From assembly GCA_965116785.1 (NCBI GenBank), contig OZ220731.1:1116001-1180000 (forward strand): a stretch of DNA of 64,000 nucleotides, in the 5' to 3' direction. Below the pieces are notes generated by a model. That model saw only the letters and a list, made by a program, of their open reading frames with translations. It searched no databases and was not told where the DNA came from. This stretch comes from Bin87 sp965116785. Lineage in GTDB: Bacteria > Chloroflexota > Dehalococcoidia > Lucifugimonadales > UBA3495. This document shows, in pieces, positions 51,594 through 60,621 of the stretch. Each line of letters opens with the position of its first letter. Within the stretch, counting starts at the first letter, position 1. The position numbers and the translations under genes were made by a program.

Positions 51594-52178
51594 TCAGGCA
51601 AATCTGGCGGCCAGCAGGCTCTCCACGTATTTTGCCAAAATGTCCGCCTCCAGATTGACCTTGTCGCCGACCTTGCGCTCGCGCAGATTCGTGTGCTGCA
51701 TGGTGAACGGAATGATCGAAATGGTGAAGCGGAGTTCCGCACTTTGTACCACCGTAAGGCTGATTCCGTCAACCGCGATGAACCCTTTCTCCACGATGTA
51801 GAGCGCCAGCGACTCCGGCGATTCCACCTCCAGGATGTAGCAATCGGCTTCCGGGGTAATCCCCGTAATGTCGCCGGTGCCATCCACGTGGCCCTGGACG
51901 ATATGCCCGCCCATTCGATCATGCGCGGCAAGAGCGCGCTCCAGGTTGACCGCGCCGCCCGGTCCAACCTGCCCCAGGGATGTCCGGCGCAGTGTCTCCG
52001 GAGCCAGGTCTACCGCAAAAGACCCGGAGTCAAACTCGACCACCGTCAGACAAGCGCCGTTGACGGAGATGCTGTCCCCCACGTGGACATCCTGCAGCAC
52101 GGTTTTGGCCTGGATGACCAGCCTGTAATCGGACAGGGAGCCGACCTGCCCCACTTCTTCCACGATCCCTGTGAACAT
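51594..52178 (-). CDS. ribE: Riboflavin synthase, alpha chain
   Basis: Dismutates 6,7-dimethyl-8-ribityllumazine to riboflavin. It starts MFTGIVEE and has two similar lumazine-binding halves of about 97 residues each: SVNGACLTV in the first and AVDGISLTV in the second. GHIVQGHVDGTG is also present. 194 aa. The ATG follows the ribD stop directly. Confidence 0.96.
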   Translation of the reverse strand: MFTGIVEEVGQVGSLSDYRLVIQAKTVLQDVHVGDSISVNGACLTVVEFDSGSFAVDLAPETLRRTSLGQVGPGGAVNLERALAAHDRMGGHIVQGHVDGTGDITGITPEADCYILEVESPESLALYIVEKGFIAVDGISLTVVQSAELRFTISIIPFTMQHTNLRERKVGDKVNLEADILAKYVESLLAARFA

Positions 52179-53300
52179 TCAGTCGCCTCCTCCGGCAGGA
52201 TAACCGGTGATCAGCCAGTCGGGTCCGATTGACTCCGCGGTCGTGCGTTCAAGATGCAACACGTCGGCCATCGTCGTTGCGCCGGCGCCCTCAATGGGCG
52301 AACGCGCGGCCGCGCCCCCGATCAACATGGGACCCAGAAATACGGCAAGCTTATCGATCAACCGCGCGTCCAGCATCGCGCCGAGCACGCCTCCACCTCC
52401 CTCGACCAGGAGGCTGACCACCCCCTGTTGACCCAGGTGTTCCAACAGAGCCGACAAATTCACGCGCCCGTCGGTTCCGGGGAACGACAGCACCTCTGCG
52501 CCGGCATCCTGCAGCGCCACACAGCGAGATGAGGGGGATGCACCGGATGTGGCAACCAGCGTCCGGCCGGGCTGCCGCAGCATCCGGGCTGCCGTTGGCG
52601 TGCGGGCGTCGCTGTCGACAACAACCCGGAGGGGCTGCAAATTGACGGGCAACGGCTCGCCTTTGTCATCCCGGGCGGTCAACTGCGGGTCATCCGCCAG
52701 AGCCGTGCCGATGCCCACCATGATGCCATCCAATTCTTTCCGCATCTGCTGTACCCGAGAGCGGGCGGCCGGCCCGGTGATCCACTGAGAATCTCCGGTG
52801 CGCGTGGCGATCTTGCCATCCAGGCTCATGGCGAATTTCGCCACCACGAAGGGCATGCCGGTGGTCACGTGCTTGGCGAATGCCTCGTACAGCAACTCGG
52901 CTTGCGGATCAGGGCGATGTTCGACGTCTATTCCCGCAGAAACGAGCGCCGTCGCTCCACCTCCGGAGACGCGAGGGTTGGGGTCGGTGACCGCGTAGAC
53001 GACGCGGTTGATGCCCGAGGCAATGATGGCGTTGGTGCATGGCGGCGTGCGGCCGAAATGGCAGCAGGGCTCCAGCGTGCAGTACAGCGTGGCTCCTTGC
53101 GCCGACGGACCGGCCTGTTGCAGTGCGCCAACCTCTGCATGAGCTTGACCGGGCGGCAGCGTGAACCCCTCGCCCACCACACCGGTCTCGTTGACGACCA
53201 CCGCTCCCACGGCGGGGTTGGGACTGGTCGACCCCAACGCGGACCGGGCCAGGGCAATCGCCCGAGCCATTGGGTCGCCCGAGGTGGCCACGGCGGTCAT
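52179..53300 (-). CDS. ribD: Riboflavin biosynthesis deaminase/reductase RibD
   Basis: 373 aa. The N-terminal deaminase domain has the zinc motif HAEVGAL plus PCCHFGRTPPC. The C-terminal reductase domain begins MPFVVAKFAMSLDGKIAT and includes VEGGGGVLGAML. ATG 53300 overlaps the dcd stop as ATGA, so the two are coupled. The lumazine synthase gene ribH is not in this cluster. Confidence 0.95.
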   Translation of the reverse strand: MTAVATSGDPMARAIALARSALGSTSPNPAVGAVVVNETGVVGEGFTLPPGQAHAEVGALQQAGPSAQGATLYCTLEPCCHFGRTPPCTNAIIASGINRVVYAVTDPNPRVSGGGATALVSAGIDVEHRPDPQAELLYEAFAKHVTTGMPFVVAKFAMSLDGKIATRTGDSQWITGPAARSRVQQMRKELDGIMVGIGTALADDPQLTARDDKGEPLPVNLQPLRVVVDSDARTPTAARMLRQPGRTLVATSGASPSSRCVALQDAGAEVLSFPGTDGRVNLSALLEHLGQQGVVSLLVEGGGGVLGAMLDARLIDKLAVFLGPMLIGGAAARSPIEGAGATTMADVLHLERTTAESIGPDWLITGYPAGGGD

Positions 53301-53875
53301 GGGCAACCCGTCCCGGCAAAATCCTGGTGAAACCGGCTGGCGGTGGGTCCTGTTTGGCCCTGGTATCGGCTGCGCAGTTCCGGGGAGCCATAGAGTCGCT
53401 CCGCCGGAGTGGTCAATTGCAGGAACGATATCTGGCCGATCTTCATGCCGCAGTACAGGGCAATCGGCAGGCGAGCCACGTTGCTCAATTCCAGCGTCAG
53501 GCGACCGCGCCAACCGGGGTCCACGAACCCGGCGGTGCTGTGGATCAGCAGACCCAGGCGGCCCAGGCTGCTTTTGCCCTCCAACCTGGCGACGAGGTCG
53601 TCGGGCAACTCAATGTGTTCCAACGTACTGCCCAGCACGAATTCCCCAGGATGCAGCATGAAGGGCTCGCCGTCGGCGATGGTGACCTCTTCGGTCAGGT
53701 TGTCCAGAGGTTCCCGCACGTCGATGTAGGGTTGGCGGGAATTGGAGAAGACCAGGAACCGGCTGTCCAGGTGCAGATCGATGCTTGCCGGTTGGATATC
53801 CGCATCGTCCACGGGCTCAACCACGATGCGCCCTTCGGCGATCCCCTTGCGAATGCTGTGGTCGCTGAGAACCAT
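53297..53875 (-). CDS. dcd: dCTP deaminase
   Basis: Deaminates dCTP to dUTP (or to dUMP in bifunctional forms). About 192 aa with MVLSDHSIRKGI, PASIDLHLDSRFLVF and the core RLEGKSSLGRLGLLIHSTAG (Arg, Ser and Glu/His region). The start could be ATG 53875 or GTG 53884, which overlaps the upstream gene's stop as GTGA; neither has a clear Shine-Dalgarno. It is linked to ribD by a four-base overlap. Confidence 0.93.
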   Translation of the reverse strand: MVLSDHSIRKGIAEGRIVVEPVDDADIQPASIDLHLDSRFLVFSNSRQPYIDVREPLDNLTEEVTIADGEPFMLHPGEFVLGSTLEHIELPDDLVARLEGKSSLGRLGLLIHSTAGFVDPGWRGRLTLELSNVARLPIALYCGMKIGQISFLQLTTPAERLYGSPELRSRYQGQTGPTASRFHQDFAGTGCP

Positions 53876-53880
53876 CAGGC

Positions 53881-54663
53881 TCACTTCAACTCGTAAACCC
53901 CGGAAATGTTTACGGTGACCGCGACTTCCCCGGAGGCGATTGGCGTTGCCGAGCCAGCGGATTCATCGCGGGCCAGCGCGGCGGGGAACGGGACCTGGGA
54001 TCCGCCAAAATCACCCTCGGAAACTGCCTTGAGATCCCCGAGCTCACGGTCCGAGAATTCAGCCAACTGTGTGGCCTTTTCGCGCATGTCGTCGACCGCA
54101 GCTTCCCGGGCGGCTTTTTCCAGCTCGGTGGGGTCGGACAAACCGAAACTGAGGCTATTGAAAACCAGGTGATCGCCGCCGGCCGCAATGGCGTCGTCAA
54201 TCACGTCAGCGGCTTTGTCGATATCCCGAACGGTGACGGACAGTCCATTGCTGACGGTGTACCCGATCTGACTACGACCGTCGGGCCCGTACTCGTACTC
54301 GGGGTGGATGCGGAAATGGCTGGTGGCAATGTCGGAGTTGAGGATGCGGTGGCGCCTGATAGCGGCGCGGACATCGGTCATCGCTTCGGCGGCGGTTTCC
54401 CGGGCGTCGGCCACGGTATCGGCGGTGACGGACACGGCCAGAGAGAGTCTGACCAGATCGGGCTCGGCGCTGGCGCTGCCAAATCCGGTCACCGCAATGG
54501 CGTCAAACGGGTACACCGAGACCTGGGAGAGCGGATCGGCCGCGCTACTGACGGGCCCACCGGACAAAGATGCCGCGGGCGGCTGGAAACTGCATGAAGC
54601 GCCCAGGAGCGCAAATGATGCGACCGCCAAAAATATGAGGGCGCGAATGGATATCTTGCGCAT
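53881..54663 (-). CDS. SIMPL-domain (DUF541) lipoprotein
   Basis: 260 aa. A signal sequence ends with a lipobox-like LLGASC. The SIMPL domain follows: AVTGFGSASAEPDLVRLSLAV at its start, SHFRIHPEYEYGPDGRSQIGYTVSNGL in the middle, and a C-terminal VAVTVNISGVYEL. The family is periplasmic or surface-exposed with no settled function. GGAAGG precedes ATG 54663. It lies in a cytoplasmic nucleotide/flavin gene run, which gives no functional hint. Confidence 0.88.
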   Translation of the reverse strand: MRKISIRALIFLAVASFALLGASCSFQPPAASLSGGPVSSAADPLSQVSVYPFDAIAVTGFGSASAEPDLVRLSLAVSVTADTVADARETAAEAMTDVRAAIRRHRILNSDIATSHFRIHPEYEYGPDGRSQIGYTVSNGLSVTVRDIDKAADVIDDAIAAGGDHLVFNSLSFGLSDPTELEKAAREAAVDDMREKATQLAEFSDRELGDLKAVSEGDFGGSQVPFPAALARDESAGSATPIASGEVAVTVNISGVYELK

Positions 54664-54680
54664 GGAAGAACCTTCCCGTT

Positions 54681-55919
54681 TTATCCCTGGAAGTTGACCC
54701 GTCCCCCGAGAAGAGCCCGGGCCATCACAAATTTGTGTATCTCCGAGGTTCCGCCCCCGATCCGGGCATGGCGAAGCATGTGGTACCAGTGAGCTATCGG
54801 CAGGTCCAGCGTTTCGCCCATGCCGCCAAAGACCTGCATGATTTTGTCGATGCTGCGCCAACCCCACTCGCCGGCCGCGTACTTGACCATCGACGCCTCC
54901 ACGCGCACGTCTTCCCCGGCGTCGGCGCGAGCGGCGGTTTCGCGCGCCACCGAACGGAGCGCGATGATGTCCATGTATACGTCGGTGAGCATCCACTGTA
55001 TCGCTTGGCGATCGGCGATGGGCCGGCCGTAGGTGACGCGCTGCTGCGACCATTCGATGGCCATCTCCAGGGCGCGAGTCAGGATGCCCAGGGCCATTGC
55101 CCCTCGCAGCAGGCGGTCGTGGTGGACCAGCCACTGCTGACCCAGGGTGAACCCGCCCCCAACCTCGCCGAGCACCTGAGTCTGCGGGATGCGCACGTTG
55201 TCCAGGTGGATGTAATGCTGCTGCGCCTTGGTCGGGACGATCCAGACGCGTATGGGTTCGAAGGTGACACCGGGCGTGGGGTTATCGATGATGAACATCG
55301 TGATGCCGCCCCGCTGCATCTTATCCGGATCCGTTACGGCCTGGACGAGCAGGAAATCAGCCGAAGCGGCTCCCGAGATAAACATCTTGGTGCCGTTGAG
55401 AACCCAGTCGTCGCCGTCCCGCACGGCGCGGGTCTGCATCATGCCGCCCGGATCTGAACCGGCCTGTGGCTCGGTTTGCCCGAACGAGTAGTACAGTTCG
55501 CCGTTGATGGCGGGATAAAGGTATTTCGCCTCCTGCTCCGGTGTGCACGCCCCGATCATGAACATGGGCACGGGAGAGGTGGGCAGGTGAACGATGCTGC
55601 GGTGCACCTCCTCCTCGAGCACCAGATGCCCCAGGGCGCCCATCCCCCCACCACCGTACTCCTCGGGAACAAAGGAGGTGTAGATCCCGGTCTGCTTGGA
55701 GACGTGGTTCAGGCGGCCCCATTGGTCCTCAGAGAGGGTGCCCAGGACGCCGGGAACGGTCTCCAAAACGCCGCGTGGAGCGCCGTTTTCCGGCTCCCCT
55801 TCCTGGGGAGGGTGCGCCAAATATTCGGGTTCGAGCGGCACGCACTCGTCGCGGATGATCTGGCGGACGGTGTTTTTGAGAGCGTCAAGCTCTGGAGGCA
55901 AACCGATATCCGGGGTCAT
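54681..55919 (-). CDS. Acyl-CoA dehydrogenase
   Basis: 412 aa flavoenzyme. YSFGQTEPQAGSDPGGM and the DDWVLNGTKMFISGA segment are the central-domain signatures. The C-terminal QVFGGMGETLDLPIAHWYHMLRHARIGGGTSEI lacks a Glu at the IYEGT position (it reads IGGGT), so the catalytic base, if any, must come from elsewhere, as in some subfamilies. AGGAGA precedes ATG 55919. It heads the leftward run through SIMPL, dcd and rib genes. Confidence 0.92.
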   Translation of the reverse strand: MTPDIGLPPELDALKNTVRQIIRDECVPLEPEYLAHPPQEGEPENGAPRGVLETVPGVLGTLSEDQWGRLNHVSKQTGIYTSFVPEEYGGGGMGALGHLVLEEEVHRSIVHLPTSPVPMFMIGACTPEQEAKYLYPAINGELYYSFGQTEPQAGSDPGGMMQTRAVRDGDDWVLNGTKMFISGAASADFLLVQAVTDPDKMQRGGITMFIIDNPTPGVTFEPIRVWIVPTKAQQHYIHLDNVRIPQTQVLGEVGGGFTLGQQWLVHHDRLLRGAMALGILTRALEMAIEWSQQRVTYGRPIADRQAIQWMLTDVYMDIIALRSVARETAARADAGEDVRVEASMVKYAAGEWGWRSIDKIMQVFGGMGETLDLPIAHWYHMLRHARIGGGTSEIHKFVMARALLGGRVNFQG

Positions 55920-56025
55920 GCTTTCTCCTGAATGACATTCGCCGGGCAGACGCCCGCGGCAGACAGTTCGCCACCGGCTACCCATAGATACACCGCGCCA
56001 GCAATCCCGCTGGCGGGACGACTGT

Positions 56026-56232
56026 CTAGTGGAACGGGCACGCGTATTTCAGCGCTTCCAGAGCCGGGTTTTCGCGCGCGGTCGGTGCCAACCGCGTAAC
56101 GTATTCGCCTTCGCCCGCGGCGGGCGAAACGGAGGTCGCCGCGACGACTTCCATCACCGAGCCGACGGTCCCGAACACGATGGCCCCCGCCAGCAAGACG
56201 ATAATCCCGATGCCCACCGTTTTGCGTTTCAT
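56026..56232 (-). CDS. Small membrane or secreted protein, unknown
   Basis: 68 aa. One N-terminal hydrophobic helix (about residues 5-32), then a short polar tail ending ALKYACPFH. The ribosome site is weak. It could be a real small envelope protein; no family is recognised. Confidence 0.45.
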   Translation of the reverse strand: MKRKTVGIGIIVLLAGAIVFGTVGSVMEVVAATSVSPAAGEGEYVTRLAPTARENPALEALKYACPFH

Positions 56233-56377
56233 GGTATCCAGTCCCAGCTGCGTAAAGTTTTCGCATCTCGAACTTCACCTATGATAGCGCATCACCAGGG
56301 TAACCGGCACTGCCGCTCCCCAGGGTGCTGCCCCCAGGCGCGGCACGGAGACGCCAACGAGTGGGGGCGACTCGAGG

Positions 56378-56386
56378 TGGTAGAAT
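56378..56386 (+). promoter_or_regulatory. Extended -10 promoter for selA
   Basis: TGGTAGAAT, 29 bases before selA ATG. It matches the TGn-TA(G/T)AAT pattern seen upstream of nuoA, the GNAT gene and the PAC2 gene. Confidence 0.55.
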
Positions 56387-56414
56387 ACCAGCCGACACTC
56401 GGAGGCTCGCTGTA

Positions 56415-57827
56415 ATGGCGGCCGCACAGCGGCCCAGGCTACAAATGACGATCGGTTCCGAACTCCGCAACCTTCCCAGCGTCGAGCGCGTGGTCAACGC
56501 TGACTCGCTCGTGGTGGCCGTGGATGCCCACGGGCGCGAAATGGTGGTGGAGTTGGCCCGGGAAGCTCTGGACGGAGCCCGGAAGAAAGTGCTGGCGGGC
56601 GGAGCCGCTCCCGCCGGGCAAGAGATCGTTGAGGCGGTGCTGTCGCTGATGGCAAATCTGGCCGAGCCGTCTCCCCGGCCAGTGATCAACGCCACCGGGG
56701 TGGTCATCCACACGAACCTGGGTCGCGCGCCGCTCAGCGACGCCGCCCTCGCCGCCGCCGACGCGGTGGGTCGGGGCTACTCCGACCTGGAGATCGATCT
56801 TGGCACCGGAAGACGAGGATCCCGGCAGGAGCATCTGCAGTCGTTGTTGCGGCGCATCACCGGGGCGGAAGCCGCGCTGGCGGTGAACAACAACGCGTCC
56901 GCCCTTCTGCTGGGGCTGTCCGCTCTGGCTGCCGGCCGCGAAGTCATCGTTTCTCGCGGCGAAGCGGTCGAGATTGGCGGTGGGTTCCGAATTCCGGACG
57001 TCTTGCGTCAGAGCGGATGCACCCTCGTGGACGTGGGCACCACCAACCGGACATACGTCCGAGACTATGCCGACGCCATGAGTGATCGGACCGGCGCATT
57101 TCTGAAAGCCCATGCCAGCAATTTCAGGGTGGAGGGTTTCACGGCGTTCGTCGACGAAAGGGACCTCGTCGCGCTGGGCGAAACCTCAGGGGTACCCGTG
57201 CTGCACGATGTGGGCAGCGGCGCTTTGCTGCCGACCGAACGATACGGCCTGGCCCATGAGCCCACCCCGCAGGAGAGCATAGCGGCGGGCGTCGGTCTGG
57301 TGCTTTTCTCTGGTGACAAGCTTCTCGGCGGCCCTCAGGCCGGGATCGTCGTCGGCAAACGGGACCTGGTCGCGCAGCTTGAACGGCACCCGCTGGCGCG
57401 CGCGGTCCGCATCGACAAGATGAGCCTCGCCAGCTTGACCGCTACGCTGGCCCACTACGTGATGGGAGAAGCGGAAACCACCGTCCCGGTTTGGCGTATG
57501 ATCTCCGCGAGCGCGGAGGACGTGCGATCTCGGGCCGAACGGTGGAGCGCGTCTTTAGCTGCGAGCCAGATCACAACCCGAGTGGATCCTGCCCGGTCGG
57601 CGATCGGGGGTGGCAGTCTTCCCGGGGAAACGTTGCCATCGTGGGCGTTGACGATTGACCCACCTGCGGACCGTTCGCCGGAGTCGGTATTGTCCGCGCT
57701 TCGTCAGCAGCCGACGCCAATGATCGCCAGGATCGAAGATGATGCGGTCCGGCTGGATCCCCGGACCGTACTACCAGAGCAGGACGGCGATGTGATTCAG
57801 GCCCTCGCCGGGGTGTTGGCGCGGTGA
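56415..57827 (+). CDS. selA: L-seryl-tRNA(Sec) selenium transferase
   Basis: SelA converts seryl-tRNA(Sec) to selenocysteinyl-tRNA(Sec) with selenophosphate. The 470-aa PLP enzyme has NLPSVERVV near the N-terminus, VINATGVVIHTNLGRAPLS, VNNNASALLLGLSALA and the Schiff-base Lys K302 in LFSGDKLLGGPQAGI. ATG 56415 follows GGAGG. It is the only selenocysteine-machinery gene in the window; selB, selD and tRNA-Sec are not next to it. Its presence supports reading the two TGA codons at 45200 and 46170 as Sec. Confidence 0.95.
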   Translation: MAAAQRPRLQMTIGSELRNLPSVERVVNADSLVVAVDAHGREMVVELAREALDGARKKVLAGGAAPAGQEIVEAVLSLMANLAEPSPRPVINATGVVIHTNLGRAPLSDAALAAADAVGRGYSDLEIDLGTGRRGSRQEHLQSLLRRITGAEAALAVNNNASALLLGLSALAAGREVIVSRGEAVEIGGGFRIPDVLRQSGCTLVDVGTTNRTYVRDYADAMSDRTGAFLKAHASNFRVEGFTAFVDERDLVALGETSGVPVLHDVGSGALLPTERYGLAHEPTPQESIAAGVGLVLFSGDKLLGGPQAGIVVGKRDLVAQLERHPLARAVRIDKMSLASLTATLAHYVMGEAETTVPVWRMISASAEDVRSRAERWSASLAASQITTRVDPARSAIGGGSLPGETLPSWALTIDPPADRSPESVLSALRQQPTPMIARIEDDAVRLDPRTVLPEQDGDVIQALAGVLAR

Positions 57828-57870
57828 TGACGGGACAGGACGCTGCGGGCGAACAATTCAGGGGCAGAGC

Positions 57871-58626
57871 GTGTCGGATTTTCTATTAGTCCACGGAGCC
57901 GGACAGGGAGCAAAGATCTGGGGCAAGGTCTGGGGCCACATGACGGCTCCGGAACAGCACCCACCACCGCTTTATCGAGCGCGACAGGCGGTCCGCGTGC
58001 GGGCCATCGACCTGCCCGGTCACGGCGCCGACGCTGCCGCCGACGCCGGCATGATCGATCTGGCAGAGGCGGTGAAGTCGGTGGTCAGGGTGGCAGAGCA
58101 GGAGAACTTTGCCGACTACACCCTGGTCGGTCATGAACTGGGCGGGACCGTGGCGCTTCAAGCGTTGAGCGAGCTCCCCCGCGCGCCCAGGAGAGTGGTG
58201 CTGGTATGCGGCATCGTGCCGGCTCCGGGGCAACCGGCGGTTTCCACGTACCCGACTCCGGTGCGGCTGACCGTCCGCGCGTGCAAGACGGTGGGCGCGC
58301 TGATCGGTAAAGACATACCGGCGCCTGCCGAGGTGATTAATCGCTACCGGTGCGGCGGCATGGACCCGATGGACCGGGTGCAAACCATCGGGCATTTCGG
58401 GCCGCTTCCTCTCAGGATGCTGACGGAGCCGGTCACGTTGAGCCTGGACGCGCTCCCCTGCCCTGTGACCTACGTGGTGCTCACTGACGACCGTTTGATC
58501 GACGCGAGCCGGCAGCAGTCAATGGCGTCGCGCATTCCCGGAGCCACGGTGGTGCATTTGGACTCGGGGCACCAGGTCACCGTGCAGCGTCCACAGGAAC
58601 TGGCTGAAACGCTACTGGCGGCGTGA
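57871..58626 (+). CDS. Alpha/beta hydrolase-like protein with altered nucleophile
   Basis: 251 aa with FLLVHGAGQGAKIW, AIDLPGHG and a C-terminal DSGHQVTVQRP that could supply the His. The nucleophile elbow reads VGHELGG, with Glu (E89) in place of the Ser of GxSxG. It may be a non-hydrolytic family member or have other chemistry. The start is GTG 57871. It lies 43 bases after selA and one base before the next gene. Confidence 0.82.
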   Translation: MSDFLLVHGAGQGAKIWGKVWGHMTAPEQHPPPLYRARQAVRVRAIDLPGHGADAAADAGMIDLAEAVKSVVRVAEQENFADYTLVGHELGGTVALQALSELPRAPRRVVLVCGIVPAPGQPAVSTYPTPVRLTVRACKTVGALIGKDIPAPAEVINRYRCGGMDPMDRVQTIGHFGPLPLRMLTEPVTLSLDALPCPVTYVVLTDDRLIDASRQQSMASRIPGATVVHLDSGHQVTVQRPQELAETLLAA

Positions 58627-58627
58627 C

Positions 58628-59866
58628 ATGACCGCCGGTTTGGCGGGTTCGTTCGTCGCCGACCTCCACATCCATTCCCCGTACGCGTTCGCGTGCAGCA
58701 AGGCCTTGACGCTGGATAACCTGGCGGTCTGGGGGCGACGCAAGGGCATCGACCTTCTCGCGACGGGAGACTTCACGCACCCGTATTGGGCGGAAGGCCT
58801 GCGTTCGAACTTGACCGAGTGCGACGACGGCCTCTACGAGTATGGAGGCGTCAGGTTCGTGCCCGGCACCGAGATCAGTTGCGTGTACCGTCAGGATGGG
58901 CGGACGCGCCGCATCCATCTTTTGGTAATGATGCCTACGCTCGAGGCCGCCGCGGCCTTCACCGGCCGCCTGGTGGACTACGGCAAGCTGGAAAGCGACG
59001 GCCGACCCACCGTCAGCCTGTCCGCCCGGCAGTTGCTGGAAACGGCGCTGGACTGTTGCCCGCAGGCGCTGGTGATCCCCGCCCACGCCTGGACGCCGTG
59101 GTACGGCGTCTATGGCTCTAAGGCCGGTTTCGACAGCCTTGACGAGTGCTTCGGAGATCTGGCGCCGATGGTGCGGGCCGTGGAAAGCGGCCTGTCGTCA
59201 GATCCGGCAATGAATCGCGCGGTTGCGGAGTTGGCTGGCCGAGCCGTGGTCTCATTTTCTGACGCACATTCGCCGGGCAACCTGGGGAGGGAGGTAACCG
59301 CGTTCTCGGCGCCGTTGTCTTGGGATGGATTGGCAAATGCAGTCAATCACGGTGCGGTTGCCTATACCGTTGAGTTCTATCCCGAGGAAGGAAAGTATCA
59401 CTACAGCGGACACCGCAAGTGCGGCGTGTCATACGGTACCGCAGACTTGGAGCGAAACGGACCGATATGCCCGGTGTGCGGGCGTCCGCTCACCCTGGGA
59501 GTGCTGCACCGGGTCAACGAAGTGTCAGGCCACGCGACCATTCACGACATGGAGCCAGATGCTGACGGGTTTGTCAGAGGCGATGACAACGGCCCGCCCT
59601 ATGCACGACTGATTCCGTTGCGGGAGATAATCGCCGCGGTGAGAGGAGTGGGAGTTAACACCCGCACGGTGATGCGGAACTACTCCGCCATCACCGACGC
59701 GGTCGGAAGCGAGCTCGACGCGCTTTTGCGGGCCTCTGCTGCCGACCTGGAAGCGATCACCGAAGAACCGGTGGCTCGGGCGATCTTGCAAGCCAAGACC
59801 GGTAAAGTCCACGTATCTCCCGGGTTCGACGGGCAATACGGGACAGTGTCTCTTCCCGGGCCATAG
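58628..59866 (+). CDS. PHP-domain protein, endonuclease Q-like
   Basis: 412 aa. FVADLHIHSPYAFACSKALT and LLATGDFTHPYW are the metal-binding start of a PHP domain; IPAHAWTPWYGVYGS and FSDAHSP add further His/Asp ligands. A zinc-finger segment follows (CGVSYG...CPVCGRPLTLGVLHRVNE). This combination fits endonuclease Q, which nicks DNA at deaminated bases and is known in archaea and a few bacteria. The assignment rests on motif resemblance. Confidence 0.8.
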   Translation: MTAGLAGSFVADLHIHSPYAFACSKALTLDNLAVWGRRKGIDLLATGDFTHPYWAEGLRSNLTECDDGLYEYGGVRFVPGTEISCVYRQDGRTRRIHLLVMMPTLEAAAAFTGRLVDYGKLESDGRPTVSLSARQLLETALDCCPQALVIPAHAWTPWYGVYGSKAGFDSLDECFGDLAPMVRAVESGLSSDPAMNRAVAELAGRAVVSFSDAHSPGNLGREVTAFSAPLSWDGLANAVNHGAVAYTVEFYPEEGKYHYSGHRKCGVSYGTADLERNGPICPVCGRPLTLGVLHRVNEVSGHATIHDMEPDADGFVRGDDNGPPYARLIPLREIIAAVRGVGVNTRTVMRNYSAITDAVGSELDALLRASAADLEAITEEPVARAILQAKTGKVHVSPGFDGQYGTVSLPGP

Positions 59867-59894
59867 CGTCCCCTGAATTGCAGAGCGTAGACGC

Positions 59895-59925
59895 CGGGAG
59901 GGAACCTCTGGGCTCCGCCCTCCCG
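59895..59925 (+). terminator. Possible terminator after the endonuclease Q-like gene
   Basis: CGGGAGGG/CCCTCCCG with a 15-base loop, followed by TTTGAT. It is a short T-tract, so only a weak candidate. Confidence 0.4.
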
Positions 59926-59927
59926 TT

Positions 59928-59936
59928 TGATAGAAT
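59928..59936 (+). promoter_or_regulatory. Extended -10 promoter for the GNAT gene
   Basis: TGATAGAAT lies 29 bases before ATG 59965. It overlaps the alternative ATG at 59935 and so argues against that start. Confidence 0.5.
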
Positions 59937-59964
59937 GGCCCAATCTATCCGGGAAGCGGCGGTC

Positions 59965-60621
59965 ATGGAAGTAGCTCTGCGCCGGATGCGGGCCGAAGAC
60001 ATCCCGCAGGTGATCGAGATCGAAAAAGAAGCGTTCACGCCGGGCTGGGTGGGAACGCCTTTTCGCCGCGAACTCAACAGCCGCTACACGCGCTTCCTGG
60101 TGGCATATCACACCGACGACAACAGGCCTGACGATTCGGGCACAGTCGCCCCTCGGCAACAAACAGGCCCGGCCGATGCGTCCCTGTGGGGAAGGATGCT
60201 CACCGGCGTGAAATCCGCGCTGGGGTTCAACCGAGATACCGAAGAGGACGACCTGGCCGGGTACGTGGGCATCTGGCTTCAGGGCGATCAGGCCCACATC
60301 ACGGAAATTGCCGTGCGGGAAGAGTTGCGCGGGCGCGGGATCGGTGAACTCCTGATTATCGGGACACTTCGGGTGGCCTATGAGCAGGGTCTGGACGAGG
60401 TAACCCTCGAAGCGCGGGTGTCGAACTTTGTGGCCCAGAGACTGTACGACAAATACGGTTTCAACGAAGCGGGGATCCGCAAGAATTACTACGCCGACAA
60501 CCGCGAGGACGCGGTGATCATGACCACTGATCCGATCCACACCGCGGCCTACCGGCAGAAATTCGCCAGCCTGCAAGAGACCTTCCTGGCGCGGTACGGT
60601 GAGATCCGGATCGAGATTTAG
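59965..60621 (+). CDS. GNAT N-acetyltransferase, RimI-like with insertion
   Basis: 218 aa. The N-terminus RRMRAEDIPQVIEIEKEAF and the acetyl-CoA loop ITEIAVREELRGRGIGELLI, then ARVSNFVAQRLYDKYGF, resemble RimI, which acetylates ribosomal protein S18. About 45 extra residues (roughly 50-95, charged and Pro/Gln-rich) are inserted between strands of the core, and there is a C-terminal extension. The substrate is uncertain. Confidence 0.85.
   Translation: MEVALRRMRAEDIPQVIEIEKEAFTPGWVGTPFRRELNSRYTRFLVAYHTDDNRPDDSGTVAPRQQTGPADASLWGRMLTGVKSALGFNRDTEEDDLAGYVGIWLQGDQAHITEIAVREELRGRGIGELLIIGTLRVAYEQGLDEVTLEARVSNFVAQRLYDKYGFNEAGIRKNYYADNREDAVIMTTDPIHTAAYRQKFASLQETFLARYGEIRIEI

Noticed and set aside
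52179..52400. FMN riboswitch for the rib genes
   Set aside because: No RFN-element core words were seen upstream of ribD, ribB, ribBA or at the head of the run.
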